Shown here in pieces: positions 1-12,900 of a DNA stretch of 64,000 nucleotides; position 1 is the first letter of the stretch; every line of letters begins with the position of its first letter. The notes beneath the pieces were generated by a model. It did not search any database and had not been told where the DNA came from. It worked only from the letters and a program-made list of their open reading frames with translations. The position numbers were made by a program, and so were the translations under genes. Source of the stretch: Membranipora membranacea (Eukaryota; Bryozoa; Gymnolaemata; Cheilostomatida; Membraniporidae); contig OU612067.1 of the NCBI GenBank assembly GCA_914767715.1, positions 26,510,162 through 26,574,161 of the forward strand, given 5' to 3'.

Positions 1-80
1 GATAGGATCACTTAGGCGGTCAAGAATTTGACGTCTACTCTGTTAATGACCTGTTAACATCCATCAACTCTTTGCAAGTG
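1..80 (+). CDS. Possible exon of a gene running in from the left edge
   Basis: Frame 3 is open from base 6 to a good donor (GTATGT) at 81 and reads as a compact coding-like peptide (DHLGGQEFDVYSVNDL..., about 25 residues). A pyrimidine-rich acceptor (ctcctcttgcag) occurs near 605, and AATAAA-type signals lie near 965 and 1108. However, joining at that acceptor gives an early stop in the matching phase, so the 3' part of the gene is unresolved. I do not recognise the protein. It could also be chance open sequence. Confidence 0.3.
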
Positions 81-1629
81 GTATGTTGTTTTCTTAAAGC
101 AACAGTAGGCCCAAAGTTTATTAGTGTTTGATTTGAGGAACTACATCATACCTTAGAAGAGTAGGAGAAGTGCGCCTTTCCGCACATAGGCTACTTGAAT
201 AAGCTCAATGTAATTATCCCAAACATTTACACTTTACATTAAATATACTCTTACTTCAATTAGCTAGAATTGAGTACTAGCTAACATTAACTCATCTAGC
301 TAAATTTAATTTACGAAAATATTTACTCCTCTACGGTACGAGTCAATGCTAGATGTTTAGACACTTTGAATAGTTTTCATTCTAACGTGGCACTGAGGCG
401 ACCATCATAGCAGCTGATTCAATTCATTTGTGCAATCACAACGTAAAATCGCAAAGCTCATGCAAAACTACCAAACCTGACAAGATCACATCTGATCAGA
501 TAAAAGATAATTTTGCCGATGCGATACATTGGAAAAAGCATCTTTTGTTCGATCAGATACTTTCACATTGCCCTTATTGCATAATATAAACATTCTCCTC
601 TTGCAGGTGTAGTGAGAGTCTTGCTGTACAGATCCAGACTGCCACGCTGTCATATCTTATACGTTGACTGCATGCTGCCAACTCATCAACTGCTGCAAAG
701 AACACTTCAACAAATCTTGTCCGCATTCGTACGGCCATACGATTTGAGCAGCAGTCTCAACCATCTTAATATAAGCCTCAAGTTCTGCATTCAGCGTGCA
801 ATGAGGTATTGTAATGTCGACATGACGTCAACATACATATTATGTAAATACCTACTAAGGATTTTCCTATGACTGTCTTCTGACCTGTACACAGCGCTGT
901 GCTTGATATATTCTCGTGTTATTTTTACTTGACTCTCATGTTTTAGTAGCAACTTTTCAGGCTGAATAAAAGGAATAGTTTTTTTGTTGAGGACATTGAG
1001 GTCAACATCGAGGTTCTATAGTTTTAATTTTGAGAAATAGTCTGCTTAAATTTGTATCTTATTAAATACAATATAACCTATCTTACAAGCTTTGTACCCA
1101 TGATGTTAATAAATATTTCGCAAAATAAAACCCTTTCCTTGAATTGCCAAATAATACCGTTTCTGTTATATCGCTGATCAAGTCGCAGCATAGATAACTA
1201 AATGGACATTACTAGCTAACACGAAGGATTACTCTATATGAAATGATGACCAAACAGTGTTGCGGGCCGTAGCTAACCTTTATTGGCGACTATCAAGTCA
1301 TTAACAACCTGGTGGTCAAATAGTTCACTGCTAAGAATTTCTTTGCCAGCCATCAAAAGTCAATTGTTTAGATGACTCATAAGGCAATTAATCCTCATCT
1401 GCAAATTGAAAAAGTGTTTCTATTGCTCATTGTATACCTCCCCCTATGCATGTGTTAAGATAATACTGTATATCTAGAAAAAAACTATGAAATATCCCAG
1501 GAGTTGTCATGACACGTAAAATGAGAAGACAACTTATTCTCTTTCTTTCCTTTGCCCCTCCCCTTTTCTCTCTTTTCTCCTCCCCCTTTTTCCCGCTCTC
1601 ACCGAGAAGTATATCCCCGAGCCCGCCGC

Positions 1630-1682
1630 CCAGGGACCTTTAGATCTTCAGTCTAACGCTCTCCCAACTGAGCTATTTCGGC
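1630..1682 (-). pseudogene. Truncated tRNA-Phe(GAA)-like sequence
   Basis: On the minus strand it starts GCCGAAATAGCTCAG, has a GAA anticodon loop (CTGAAGA) and continues to AGGTCCCTGG. The T arm is then replaced by GC-rich sequence (gcggcgggctcgggg). The acceptor stem cannot close, so this is a pseudogene or SINE head. Confidence 0.7.
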
Positions 1683-1844
1683 TGGTGAAGAATCAACTCC
1701 CGGACAAAACACAAATTATATTCAACAGGTTGTTACTATCTTCAACTGCTGTCATTCAATATTTGAGACAGCAGCCCAAATTAAGAAAGTAACAACTGTT
1801 GAATATATTTTTCCTTTTGTTGGGGAGTTGGCCTTCCTTCACCA

Positions 1845-1917
1845 GCCGAGATAGCTCAGTTGGGAGAGCGATAGACTGAAGATCTAAAGGTCCCTGGTTC
1901 GTTCCCGGGTTTTGGCA
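1845..1917 (+). tRNA. tRNA-Phe(GAA)-like sequence, probably not functional
   Basis: 73 bases fit the cloverleaf: GCCGAGA pairs with TTTTGGC through G-U pairs, the D arm is GCTCAGTTGGGAGAGC, the anticodon loop CTGAAGA reads GAA, and the T stem is CCTGG/CCGGG. Two departures from a normal tRNA-Phe are visible: an A-A mismatch at the top of the anticodon stem, and T in place of the near-invariant A58 in the T loop (TTCGTTC). With its place in an inverted repeat, this favours a tRNA-derived repeat over a working gene. Confidence 0.55.
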
Positions 1918-2547
1918 AGCACACTGATCCTGGTGGCTGGTACACTTTTAGATAATTGATATCCATCAAGCACAAGTAATCTGATATCAGAGACTGTAGC
2001 TATCAGTTCACAAAGAATACAGGGTGGCCTCTCAAAAAGAATTCGCAAAAATGGAAACAAAATTGTAAATATAAATCCCACTAAAAAGCCAGTAAAATTC
2101 CTTTCTAAGCCTTTAAATACCAGAGCACATATTGATGGACAAACCAATTGACCAAGACTTAAACCATCTAACTGTTTTATTTTCTTCCATGCAGGAGGTT
2201 AGAGCGATTTAGTATTTCTTGTAATAATAATGATAAGTGCATAAAAAGGTGCCATCTGCTCAAGACAATTAGACCGTTAGTATTTAGTGAGATATTTTTT
2301 CACATCTCAAATAGTACATTGTGACATCTTTTCAACTGCATGTTTTATTCTATATGCTCATCAGATGGATGAAATCGCAATCTGGTTTGCAAGATTTTCT
2401 GACTGCCAGTGATGCAGAAATCGATAAAGGTATTCTACTAGAACTTGCTATATCTGTGGGTTATGTTAATCTATACGCTGTAAAATGCTTCATGCTATTG
2501 GTATTGAATGAGACAGACGCATGCTATAGTCTGTAGTATTGCTGTAT

Positions 2548-3374
2548 CTATACTATCTGATCATACTTTGTACAATATCCAGAAGTCCTCCAGCTGCAGA
2601 ATATCAATTTTGTACCATCCTAAAAAATAGAGTTTTCTATTCATCAGAGTTTTTGCTGACTGAGGCCTCAATAAATTCACACAGTAGAGGCTGACATACT
2701 CATTTATATAAATAAATACATCTGAAATGTTATAATGAGAATCAGATTCAATTGGAGATGTCCGAATGCTTATCCTAGCGCAACACTTGCCTGGCAAGAT
2801 CCCTAACCACCATCTCACTGCCTGCTGTATTCACCGCACAGTAGTATATTGTGACCGAGTTGGTTGTAGAGCAGTAAAGTGTATAATTTTGGCGTCAGTT
2901 CTTTGAGGGAGTAATAAGCGTTTTAATCTGATGATTTTACTAATTGTTGGGGTGACCCTGAACAGGTCTAATACACCTGATGAAAAAACTGACACAGCTG
3001 ATATCAAAATTGTATCAACCCACCTTCACATGATTTTTCAAAACTACATAAATGTCAAAGGGAGAAAGAATTAAATAATCAAATTATAAAGTAAGAAATT
3101 GAGCACGTGACTACCCGGCCAACCCAGCTGAAACTCCAGCCCTACTTGCTGCCTCATCGATAGTTGACAGAACACAGTTAACAAGACTATACAGTTCTTC
3201 TTACTTTTGTGAGTATTCTACAGTGAAATAAAACAAAAGTTGTTTACCTTTACTAGTCCAGGTAGTTCTCCCAATATCTTGATTTTTTGATTTCCTTCCC
3301 GACTCGCATAGTTGTTATATCTCTCAGTGTAAGTAACTCTTACGCTTAGACAAATACAAACCACAAGTACCAAT
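2548..3374 (-). CDS. M6PR-like exons 6 and 7 (membrane segment and tail), probably of gene A
   Basis: Exon 6 is 3248-3374: exactly 127 nt, as in all seven other array genes, with AG acceptor, GTAAAC donor and the same phase. It encodes LVLVVCICLSV..., then ILGELPGLVK, matching the family's FW..LPGLVK end. Exon 7 is 2548-2619 and encodes DGTKLIFCSWRTSG...KYDQIV-stop, with the family DG..F..C start and a YDQI sorting motif. Both frames are open. Exons 1-5 in the right phase lie 17 kb upstream at 20425-22101 and have no other exon 6-7; joining them gives a 253-residue protein. The membrane segment is less hydrophobic than in its relatives (LSVRVTYTERY where they have LYILGGLIFTVGY). These could instead be the remains of a ninth gene. 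Confidence 0.75.
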
Positions 3375-3462
3375 CTAACAATAGATATGAAACAAAGTTC
3401 AGTTTTTTGTCACATTAAGGTTTCAAGTTTTCTGAAATGTAAAATCAGATTCAAGCTAATAC

Positions 3463-3535
3463 ATATATATTATATATATAATATAACATATAATAAATTT
3501 ATATATATATATGTATATATATAATTATGATATAT
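3463..3535. repeat. AT-rich simple repeat
   Basis: A run of ATATAT/TATATA steps (tatatatattatatatataat..atatatgtatatatat). It lies just upstream of the orphan M6PR-like exon 6, within the putative long intron. Confidence 0.85.
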
Positions 3536-4600
3536 GTCAGAAACTGAGCAGTAGCAAGTGTAAGTAGCGAATGTAGGGAGAAAGCTGTCGACTCAGTTCA
3601 GAGGTCACAGTCAGATTTCCTCTGTGATGTGCTGGTGAAGTCACTACCACCAATTATCAGTAACCTCTGTCAACGAATATACACAATAAGATTTTAATAA
3701 CCTTGTTGCTTTTGTAGCGACAACTAACGAAGGCAAGAGTGATTGTGACTTCAACCAAGGAGTTAAAGACAATATAGACTATATTCAACAATATAGATAT
3801 CGACAGAGAATATAATTTTTGGTAATCATTTTTGAGATGATACATATTCCGAAAATTTCTTATTCAAACACAGCTGCAAATGCTCATCGCGACCCTAAGC
3901 AGCGAACAAATGGCAAAGTAAAGCAGGTCTTGCTCCTTTTTATGTCACATTACCAGTAGTGTAAGTAGTTCTATTGCTAGCCCAGAAATATATCCTCCAT
4001 TAAAATACTTTATATATATATTAATATTAACAACTAGACTAGTAACATTAACATTTTCTTTATAAATATTTAACAAGATTATAATAAGTATTTATTAATG
4101 CTTATGATGTTCTCAGAGGTGTCAAGCTACCATATTTTATTCGGCACGTGACTAGGCTAGGTGTATTGTGTGAATGAACATAACGAACTGTTCAAACTTC
4201 AAAATTTATTTGCTTTCAAAAATTGACCTTACTATAATTTACCAAGTTTCTACGTTCCAATGAAACATAATATGCGTGTGAAACCTATATACTTTAACAA
4301 TAACCCAGGTCCAGATCCGGACTTCAATTTGATCAGATTTAAATGAAAAATGATTAAAAGTTTACCCACGTCTGCTTCGAACGAGTCAGATTGTACTTCA
4401 CACATCACACCTCAACACCAGAATACTGTCACGTCATATGTGATTGGATTTACACTTGTGTCTTATAAGCGCAGCCTACTCAGGCATCGATCACATTATC
4501 AGCTACTTTAAGCTAAATCAATACCGTATCAAAATTTCAAATTTATTCAAGGGAGATTTAACATTTTAATTAATAATATAATATTTATGTAATCCATATA
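3536..4600. other. Stretch with no recognised feature
   Basis: AT-rich DNA. I saw no coding exon, tRNA or clear repeat here on either strand. Confidence 0.5.
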
Positions 4601-4734
4601 AGTTCATTCATCCGCATTCCGTGTGAGAGTCTCGACAAATAAAACATCCGATGCCCCAACACTAATTGACAACCAGCTGAATCCTTGTATTCCAGTTTTA
4701 TAATAATGTAATATTATATACATTTTATTGCTAT

Positions 4735-4945
4735 TCCGTGCCCCTTTCGGGGAGTGAGGAATGAGAATGAGAATTAAGATCAGCTCATCTATTTTACGCA
4801 CCCTTGTACAAGGTAGGAGTGGGCAAGCTAGGCTAATGTATGAAGAGCTCACCTCAATTAGCAGTATGGGTAGTGACTGAGATTCAAACCTGCAACTCTC
4901 AGATCGACAAGCTCGAGTCCCAACCACTACTCCACTCTGCCACAC
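4735..4945 (-). repeat. tRNA-derived SINE-like element
   Basis: Read on the minus strand it begins gtgtggcagagtggagtagt and has an A-box-like start (TGGCAGAGTGG) and a B-box-like GGTTTGAATC about 50 bases later. A non-tRNA body follows and ends in repeated attctcattctcattcc. This is the layout of a SINE with a tRNA-like head. The open frame across it is a by-product. Confidence 0.6.
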
Positions 4946-4950
4946 CATGA

Positions 4951-6260
4951 GTCAGAGCAGGGAGGATTATGTGCAAAAATTAATGGACTTTAATAAATTT
5001 TGTCTTTCAACAGAAATCAAAATCAAAATAATGTTAGAGCTGATACTATATTTCCTCGAAAACATAAAATTACCTGTTACAAATGTAAAGTGTAAAGTAA
5101 AAATGTAGAAAAGTAAAAAAGTAAAATAAAAATATAAATAAAAATGTAGTACAAAATTACACTAGATCATGGGTAGAACATGGCTAGACATTGCGTACAG
5201 TTTTTCTTACCTTCTTCAATCTCAACGGAACAAATCTTTCAACTATCTCGACTTTCCGGAAGAAGTGGTGTTACAAAGGTTTAAAAACATCTTAGCAGTA
5301 ATTAAAAAAATGTTAAACAATACCTAAATCAAGCTGTCACATTGATTAAAAAATGTAGACATGATAATACTTATTGATTTTTAAATACATTGATTGTCCT
5401 CTGCACACTTCTTAGATGAATAAAAACAAAGACGGCATTAATTAGGTCAACAATCTTGTTCAAAAGATCTAATGAAGCCAGAAAAGTACTATGGTCTCTG
5501 ACCGCTCACAACAGGTCACCTTAATCAACACAGCATACTTTTACCCTCTCAGTGTCAGGCTGTCAGAACCAAAGGGTACCTGTCTATGGGTGTCAGCCTC
5601 AATCACAAACACTCATTGGATACGACTGCAGGTGGGCCTGCTAGACAACACCATTTATTATCACTTACACGTACAATATGTTATAATGTTTATGTAATGG
5701 CAATCATTCCTGAACTGATATGATGAAAAAACCAACCGTCAACCGTTATCATTTGTCTTCTCATTAGACGAGAGAAGACAAATGCTAATAATTACGAAAT
5801 TATTTTGCACATGATATTATCAAGGAGGAATCATGTATACATGTTACTCATTGATATTGTTAATAGTGGAATATATTAAGACATATGATATGATATTAGG
5901 ACAGAGTATGCAAAAAAAAGGCCTGGGTCACAGGTCAGATAATCACCACAAAATTTTTGTCAATAAAATATGGCAACTCAGGAATGAGAGGGATATAAAG
6001 ATATCCTAAAAATGGCGATGTATAAAGAAGCTTGCTTTGAAGTTACATCAGTATAGATATGTGTCTCTATCATAATATCCACCGTAGTTGCTGTGATAAA
6101 ATTTCTGAGTCTAATAAGTGGGAGCTGAAGCTTCTGAAATGATAAAATATATATAAATTTAATATTTTCATTAGAAATTATGATTCGTGTCGCATTTTGT
6201 GTTAGTTGTCCAGGCCTTGACGAGCCATACAAACTGCACTGCAGTTGGCCTCGGCTATGC
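4951..6260. other. Stretch with no recognised feature
   Basis: Low-complexity AT-rich sequence (for example around 5090-5160) and unremarkable DNA. No supported exon was seen. Confidence 0.45.
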
Positions 6261-6261
6261 A

Positions 6262-6417
6262 GTAAGGTTGTATCCAGTTTGCCAGCATTTGGAGTTGCTT
6301 CCCCCAACTGATTGGTGGCAGCCATAGATTTAAAAACAGTTTTTAAATCTATGGTGGCAGCTTATCAGTGGAAGAGGAGCAAACCTGAATGCAGGAGAAC
6401 AGGATCAAACTTGATCA
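6262..6417. repeat. Diverged copy of the 115-135 bp foldback MITE, split by a tiny palindrome
   Basis: The left part (tccagtttgcc..catttggagttgcttccc) and right part (ggagcaaacctgaatgcagg..ggatcaaacttgatcaa) correspond to the two ends of the copies at 6863, 7874 and 31018. A 31-bp palindrome with its own 8-bp duplication sits inside it. Boundaries are approximate. Confidence 0.5.
6323..6353. mobile_element. 31-bp terminal-repeat-only hAT-like insertion
   Basis: A perfect palindrome with 15-bp arms (CATAGATTTAAAAAC) around one base. It is flanked on both sides by the 8-bp direct repeat GTGGCAGC (6315-6322 and 6354-6361). The arm is identical to the first 15 bases of the 3.2-kb element at 13778-16997. 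It therefore looks like an insertion reduced to its two terminal repeats. Confidence 0.8.
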
Positions 6418-6862
6418 AAGTGCGGGTAGTCTTGGAAATTTTAGTTTAGTCTTGGTCTTGATGTATTTATGTCCGGATGATTCCAAGGCCAACTGCAAAA
6501 TCAGCCAAATTTGGCTGAAATCCAACAAGGGCAAAAAATCAGCAGACTTGCAAAGTGTGCAGCTGCACACTTTCTTGGAATCAGAAAGTCATAGCAGAGA
6601 CTATAAATACTTGGTCATACTATATGAATAGATATGCTGAATTGCAAAAGCTCCGATGTCATAAATTATGGGTATCTATACAAAAGATTATAAGTGAATA
6701 CCTCCAGGACACAAAAATGTATTTACAAAATATATGCTGAGTCATTTCACAGCATTTCACAGCTTTATGGCCATGACTAATCTTTTTATACCAGAGGCTT
6801 ACTAGATTCATTTACGAGCCTTTTTTTTTGTAGCCGAGTGACAAGACTATATCAGTACCACC

Positions 6863-6977
6863 TAGACCAAGTTTGGTCCATTTGCCTGCGTTCGTTCGGA
6901 GATGCTTCCACTCCACTGGTCACGCTGCAGTGGACGGGAGCAGCTGGAATGCAGCCAATTGGATTAAACTTGATCTA
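6863..6977. mobile_element. Foldback MITE, 115 bp
   Basis: Its ends are inverted and similar (TAGACCAAGTTTGGTCC.. and ..GGATTAAACTTGATCTA). The flanking 8-mers GTACCACC and GTAGCACC differ at one base and look like an old target duplication. The element ends 19 bp below the stop codon of the Shisa-like gene, in its 3' untranslated region. Confidence 0.75.
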
Positions 6978-6995
6978 GTAGCACCTTATTTCAGC

Positions 6996-9900
6996 TCAGC
7001 TTAGTTGAGCTTGTAACTCACCAGCCTCTTTTGAAGGAGGATAACCTGGTCCGGGTGGATAGCTTTGAGCTGTTGGGTAGCCTGGATTGCCAGCAGCTGG
7101 TGGGTAAGCTTGAGCTGGTGGGTAGAGCGGATATGGAGTTCCTGCAGTTGCTGCTTCATAACCTGGAGGTTGATAAACTGGCTGAGGAATAGGTGGATCT
7201 GAAACAACAAAAGAAATAACTTATCATCAAAAACAAATTAAACACCCCACAGATTACTGAGCTTTGAAATTGATTGATTGATATATTCAGTCAAGAAAAA
7301 AAAATTGTATGCTGCTGATGTTGTGACATTATATGCCAGGTCATGTCATGTCCTTGTTCCTCTGTTAGGAGATGTTTATTGAGTTATTGTATGCAAACTG
7401 CACGCATCCAACGAGGTCTCAGATGTTTGAGAGATAAATTTTATCAGGCCCTCTGAGCCTGACAACACTGTAACTGTCTCACAACCTTAACTATGTGCTG
7501 CCCACACGGAATGTGACACACAAATCATCCTAGACATTTGACTGAGCCCTGTAAGCCTTGTAACATGCGATTGCGATGCTCCAAATATGTGGAATTTGTG
7601 GCTGTTGCCAAAATTCAAATTCCACTTATTTCATAAAATATGCCACAGCCAAACAATTATTAACCTTAGCTATGTGCACCCAACACAGTGTGATCTATGC
7701 CAATAAATTTGTCTCCAAACTTTCATTGAGCACTGGGAACTTGGTCTCTTTCAAATGCGTTGCCCTAGATAACTGGAACTTTGTTAGTCAGTTTTTTTGA
7801 AAAATTCAAATGCCACATTATTTCTTTACACCTTCATACACGGGTCCTTTCCCTCTCAGGGTTGCCCTGATAGTAGACAAAGTTTGGTCCATTTGGCTGC
7901 ATTCAGAGTTGCTCCCGATCCACTGGCCACGCCGCAGGCAAAGGCATATGGCGTGACCAGTGGAAGGGAGCAACTGGAGCGCAGGCAATTGGATTAAACT
8001 TGATCCACCCTGATAGCATATGAGAGAGGGTTATGGATACTCTCTTGTTACAGTATTATTTCTTTATTCTCTAATAGAGTCAGCACAGATTAAACGTCAC
8101 AGTGTACACAATGAAAGTAAAGCTGGCTAATGTAATCAATGGTATCAGTTAAATTCCGAAGAGCGAGGCACAGTTGTTACCCCTGTTGTTAACATATCAG
8201 TGGCTGCAACTTACTCCGACCAAAGCACAGCAAGATAAATGTGACACTTAGGGATGTCATAACCTATTTGATGAATAGTTATCTATTCAAAGCCTCACGG
8301 ATTGCACTGCCTTTCATAATCATTCGCCATTGCGGTAGTGAAAGTAGTCAAGCTTGGTGAAAGATGTCTGAGGCATATAATTAGTACCCTGTCCTGTCGG
8401 GAGTTGTATGTTTCGAAAAGTTGAAATGCCTTTTTCTCATTGAACACTTCACACATACATGAATGATCACAAAAACAGGTATATAGAGAACAGTGCTTTG
8501 CTTATTCAATTAAAATAATATGGCTTAATTTGAGATTAAATAGTTTTCTAAAAGAGAATAGCTGTTCGATCTCTCAGCACAGGTTGATATAAAGGAAGTT
8601 GATACTAGCCTATGTGCTGGCCAATCGGGTACTCAGTCAGGGTAAGCCCACTGAGTGTAGCCTTATATCAGCGAATCCATTTTTGTTGTTTTTCTTGGAA
8701 ACAAACAACAAGAATGGAGAAGCTGGTATAAGGCTAAGTGAGAGTGTTAAGGAGACTGGAAGCATAATATACTCACCATTCTGTGGGGGTTCATTATACA
8801 CGGCCATAGATGTATCGACTGTGTGATCATCATTTTTTCTATCCTTTTTACAACAGCATTTACATATTCGGACGAGTACAACCCTCGGGTGTATACCTCT
8901 CCTCCAGACGAGTATGAGAACTATGAGAACTATAACCCCTATGATTATACCGATAACTGCTCCTGCTGCCCTGCCGCTCCTGTAACCAAAAATAAAGTAT
9001 AAAATATGTGATGATGTCAGCTAATACTATTATGGTGAGGGCCGAGATTATGAAGTGGAGAGATCAAAATTCAGAGACATCCGAATGACAACTGGTATTA
9101 TATTATATTATATTATGCGGATATTATTAAAACTGTTGAAAGCAGGAGATAACAAAACTAGGACCAGTTTCACATAACACTGCCTGTCTAGTTTGTCTGC
9201 AAGCCGAGAGTTGTGAGTTTGCCTCATCTAGTTGAAAGCTCATACAGCTAATTTACTCAGATGCGTTTTCCCCGGGAAATTAATCTGGAATTAGGTAGTC
9301 TATGCACTTTGCAGGATTAGCTTGGATTTTTCCTCTCATTACTTCTACATTAATCTTACTTCATATAGCCTGGGGTCCAATAATACACATTGTATGACCT
9401 TTTGTCAATGTCATGAATGACCGCCCTTATTCAAAATGAAAGAAATTCTGGCTGACATTTTCTTCACTACTTGGCAGTGGATATCTCTGCTCATGGGTAT
9501 TTCCCAAACATGAGGCTACTTTTCCCAGAGTCTGACTAGAAAACTCTTATACCTGGAGCAATATAGTAGGTGGCATGAATAGAAATCAATAGATATTGCA
9601 GTTTTAGTGCTCCCCTCGATTAACTTATAACACTCAAGAGCAGACAACTCCAGCAAGATCCTGCATTGTTCTCAGACTTTCCATCGCCGGTGGGCCGTCG
9701 GGCCGTCGGGCGAGGGGCAAAAGTTTGGGGGGGGGGGGGGGGGCTCGGACTAGGAATTAGTTGACTTATATATTCTGTCCCTTGCCATCTCAGATCAAAG
9801 TTATAAAACAAATAGTATCTATTAGTCCCTCAAATGTATGCCTTCTTTAACCCTGAAGAGCAAGGTAAACAGGTGGACAGATATGGAACGAGGCATCGAA

Positions 9901-12900
9901 TGGTTTTATTTACAATATGAGTCAGAGTTAGGACAAACTTGTTCTCTCTGTGCAAGCGGAGGGATACCTACAAACATGTGTATCACACTGCGGCGTCAGC
10001 GGGAATAAACTTGTCCTAGGTCAGAGTAACACTTACACCCTCAACACTGCTACACTGACACTCATAACCACTGATATTATTCATATATAGTGCAGTTCAC
10101 TCAATTCAAACCTCTGGGGACCACAAAATTTTGTTCTAATTAAGCAGAGTTTGAATTAAGTGACATTAAAATACATTGAGATTTGGCTGAATGGACCAAA
10201 TTTCTTTGTATGAATTAACAGAAGTTTTGAATTATAAATTTTGAATTAAACAGTTTACACTGTATTCATATTCATGAATTCATATCAATGCTTATAACAC
10301 TTATACACTAAAAAACCAATCAGTGACTATGAAAATCGCAATTCACCAATACAAGTCACATCATACAAGTCACAAGACTGAGTATGACGAAGCTTGAAAC
10401 ATAATACAAATACTAAATTATTTATGTCTATGGGTGATACTAAAGCTTGCATCACCCAACAATTTGGATTAACCTTGATCTACAATATCTCTATTTGGCT
10501 AACCTGTAAAATTCCCAACGCCAATCCACAGCCACCACTTAGTGGTGGGTGGGTAAGCAACCGTGGCCACAGGCAATTGTTCTGGGAGAGTGAGAGCGTA
10601 AGTTCGGAAAGAGATAGCAAAATCTAATAATCGCCAATTAATCAATACCCATAATGAAGTCATTCACACCAGCCATAACTACCAAAAAACTTGTTAGAGT
10701 AGCGGAACAAGAACAGACTTCAATAAAGCAGTAATGAAGGTTAATAATTGATAGAATAATAGTTCCGTTTTTCTCACGGCAAGTGAGTTGTCCTTTACTA
10801 TTCACATTACTAACAATTATGGTGTGAGTGCATCTAATACCCACACTGCTTGCAGATCAACTCTGTGATACGAGTCTCTCTGCACCATAGGGACAATGCC
10901 ACAAAATGGACCAATTGACCTAATTCAAATTTTCCTATAGAAGCTAACTTTTATCAAGTTTGGGTTTCGTGGCTTTTCAGTATGAGAACTCAAGCACATT
11001 TGAATTAGTTCAGTTGCTACGGTACAAAGATTACCAACCTGGATTGATTGGTGCACACGCGCAAAGTGTCTAATACCTGATCAACTGCATTATGGGATAG
11101 TTACAAGCTCACTTACCCGGCCCAGTATCCACAGCATGTCTGTTTAAGTGCGTCTCCACAGCAGTAAGTATCACTGGGTGAATCGCTATCCTCATATGGG
11201 CATACAAAGTATCCTGGTGAAGAAGTGTAGAAAGTGTAGAAAGTGTAGGGGCCATCGTCAACGCTTCCTAGGTTCTCGTTGAAACAAACATTTGGATCTG
11301 CAAAATAAAGACTGACGTCACATTTGTCTGGCTAAAAAAGTTCTTGTTTTTTGAGTCTTCTATCATTAGGGTTTTTGGGCTCGTACAACTGTTTTTGTTG
11401 TAGCCATCGTTGAATCATTGAAGATACAATGTTCTACAAAAGAGCAACCACCCTCTAGATCATGGGTGGGCAACCTTTTTTTAAGAAGGCCGCATTTTAT
11501 GCAGAATCAACACAAAAGGCCACAACATATTTTTCCGGCACAAACTTTAACGCGAAGTATAATTTCGCACTGTGTATTTTATACAAACTAAAGCAGATTT
11601 AGGTGTCGATAAAAATGTTATTGTTATGTTGCAATAAGCATCAGTTTAGCTTTATCTTGTTTATCTAATCTACTGGATTTTTGTGTCTGGCAAACGGTTG
11701 TGTACATGGCTGTTTCCCAGTGTTTCGAGCAGTAGGGCAAAGGGCAGGATGAGTGCTCAAGAAGTGCAGTAAATATTTGCATAATTGTCAATGAGATTCA
11801 ATCTGGAATATTTCAGGCAAAATGCTGGGGCGCTTGTAACAATGTCAAACTTTTGATAGAACAACTTTTCAATTCTTGCTCAAAATGACAGCTTTGCAAA
11901 AAACAGTTTGTAGTTAAATATCCAAAGGTGAAAGAATTGATTAAATTGCTTTTCTCTCACAATATTACGACATTTTCTTCACTGTTTGGGGTATTTATTC
12001 AAATAGAAGCGCATGAGAAAGTAGTTGGCACCAGTACATTCATGATGCTTTTGTGCAGAATGGCTAGGGAATTTCTTTTTTTTTCTACATGTAAGTAACT
12101 TACCGCATGGTTGATACAGAATGCAAATATTTTGATATCCCAACAATGAATTGTGCTTGAACAGTTTAATGCATACTTGGACATCCACATGACAGTAAAA
12201 ACTTGAATGTGTGATTTTCACAGACATAAGGCCACAATTAGGCCGCAAAAGATTACCCATTAGGCCGCACTGGCAAAAAGGCCGCAGGTTGCCCACAACT
12301 GCTCTAGATGAAGACTTCTAATTTTTCAGCCAACATGCTCAATGCTCATGCTGAAAATTTTGCACTTCAATCAGGCAGGGTATTCTCTTGTTATCGTATA
12401 TGCTGACTTCTGGCATGTAAATTTAATTCCGCACCATTCTCAAACATTCTTGTATTGCTTTCAATGTGATACAGGTAGATAAATATGACAGCTTTATGGT
12501 ACCTGCGCGGTAATGCCGAGTACCGTAGTATCTGGTCCAGTAGCGACTATATCCAGCTATATGATATCCCTCAGCGAGCGCAGCTCCATAACTGGCATAC
12601 CTCGTAAAAGATTGTCCACTGCTTGTTCTGAAAGTGCTTCCGACTCTAGTGCTACCCCTTGATTCTCTACGGGTACCTCCTCCTCCTCTTTCTCGTCGAC
12701 CCTCAACCACTGTCAATCAGAACATTACTGTTACAGTATTTGAACTTCAATATATGTCTAGTTTTACTGAGTAATGCATGAGCATAAAAAGTTACATGGC
12801 CCGCATCCCACCCGCAGTGGTTCTGCTGAGGATATTTTTGACAAGTTAGTATTAAATTCTACGAAGATTTGACGTTTGATGTGCCACAACATTTCGGATT

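Larger units (their letters stand above)
1600..1930. repeat. Foldback repeat with tRNA-Phe-like arms
   Basis: Two inverted arms face each other around a loop near 1760. Each arm has a tRNA-Phe-like body at its outer side and about 60 bp of shared inner flank (gctggtgaag..aactccc..caaaa..ttcaacag.ttgttac). The same flank next to a tRNA-like body recurs near 23.0 kb, so this is a mobile tRNA-derived element present as a head-to-head pair and not merely two tRNA genes. Confidence 0.7.

Noticed and set aside
1845-1917. A functional tRNA-Phe gene
   Set aside because: A58 is replaced by T, the anticodon stem has a mismatch, and the copy is one arm of an inverted repeat; kept only as tRNA-like.
1884-2147. 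87-codon minus-strand frame near 2 kb as an M6PR-like exon
   Set aside because: It overlaps the tRNA-Phe-like unit and has no family motif or fitting splice sites.
4604-4948. 114-codon minus-strand frame
   Set aside because: It lies over a tRNA-derived SINE-like repeat.
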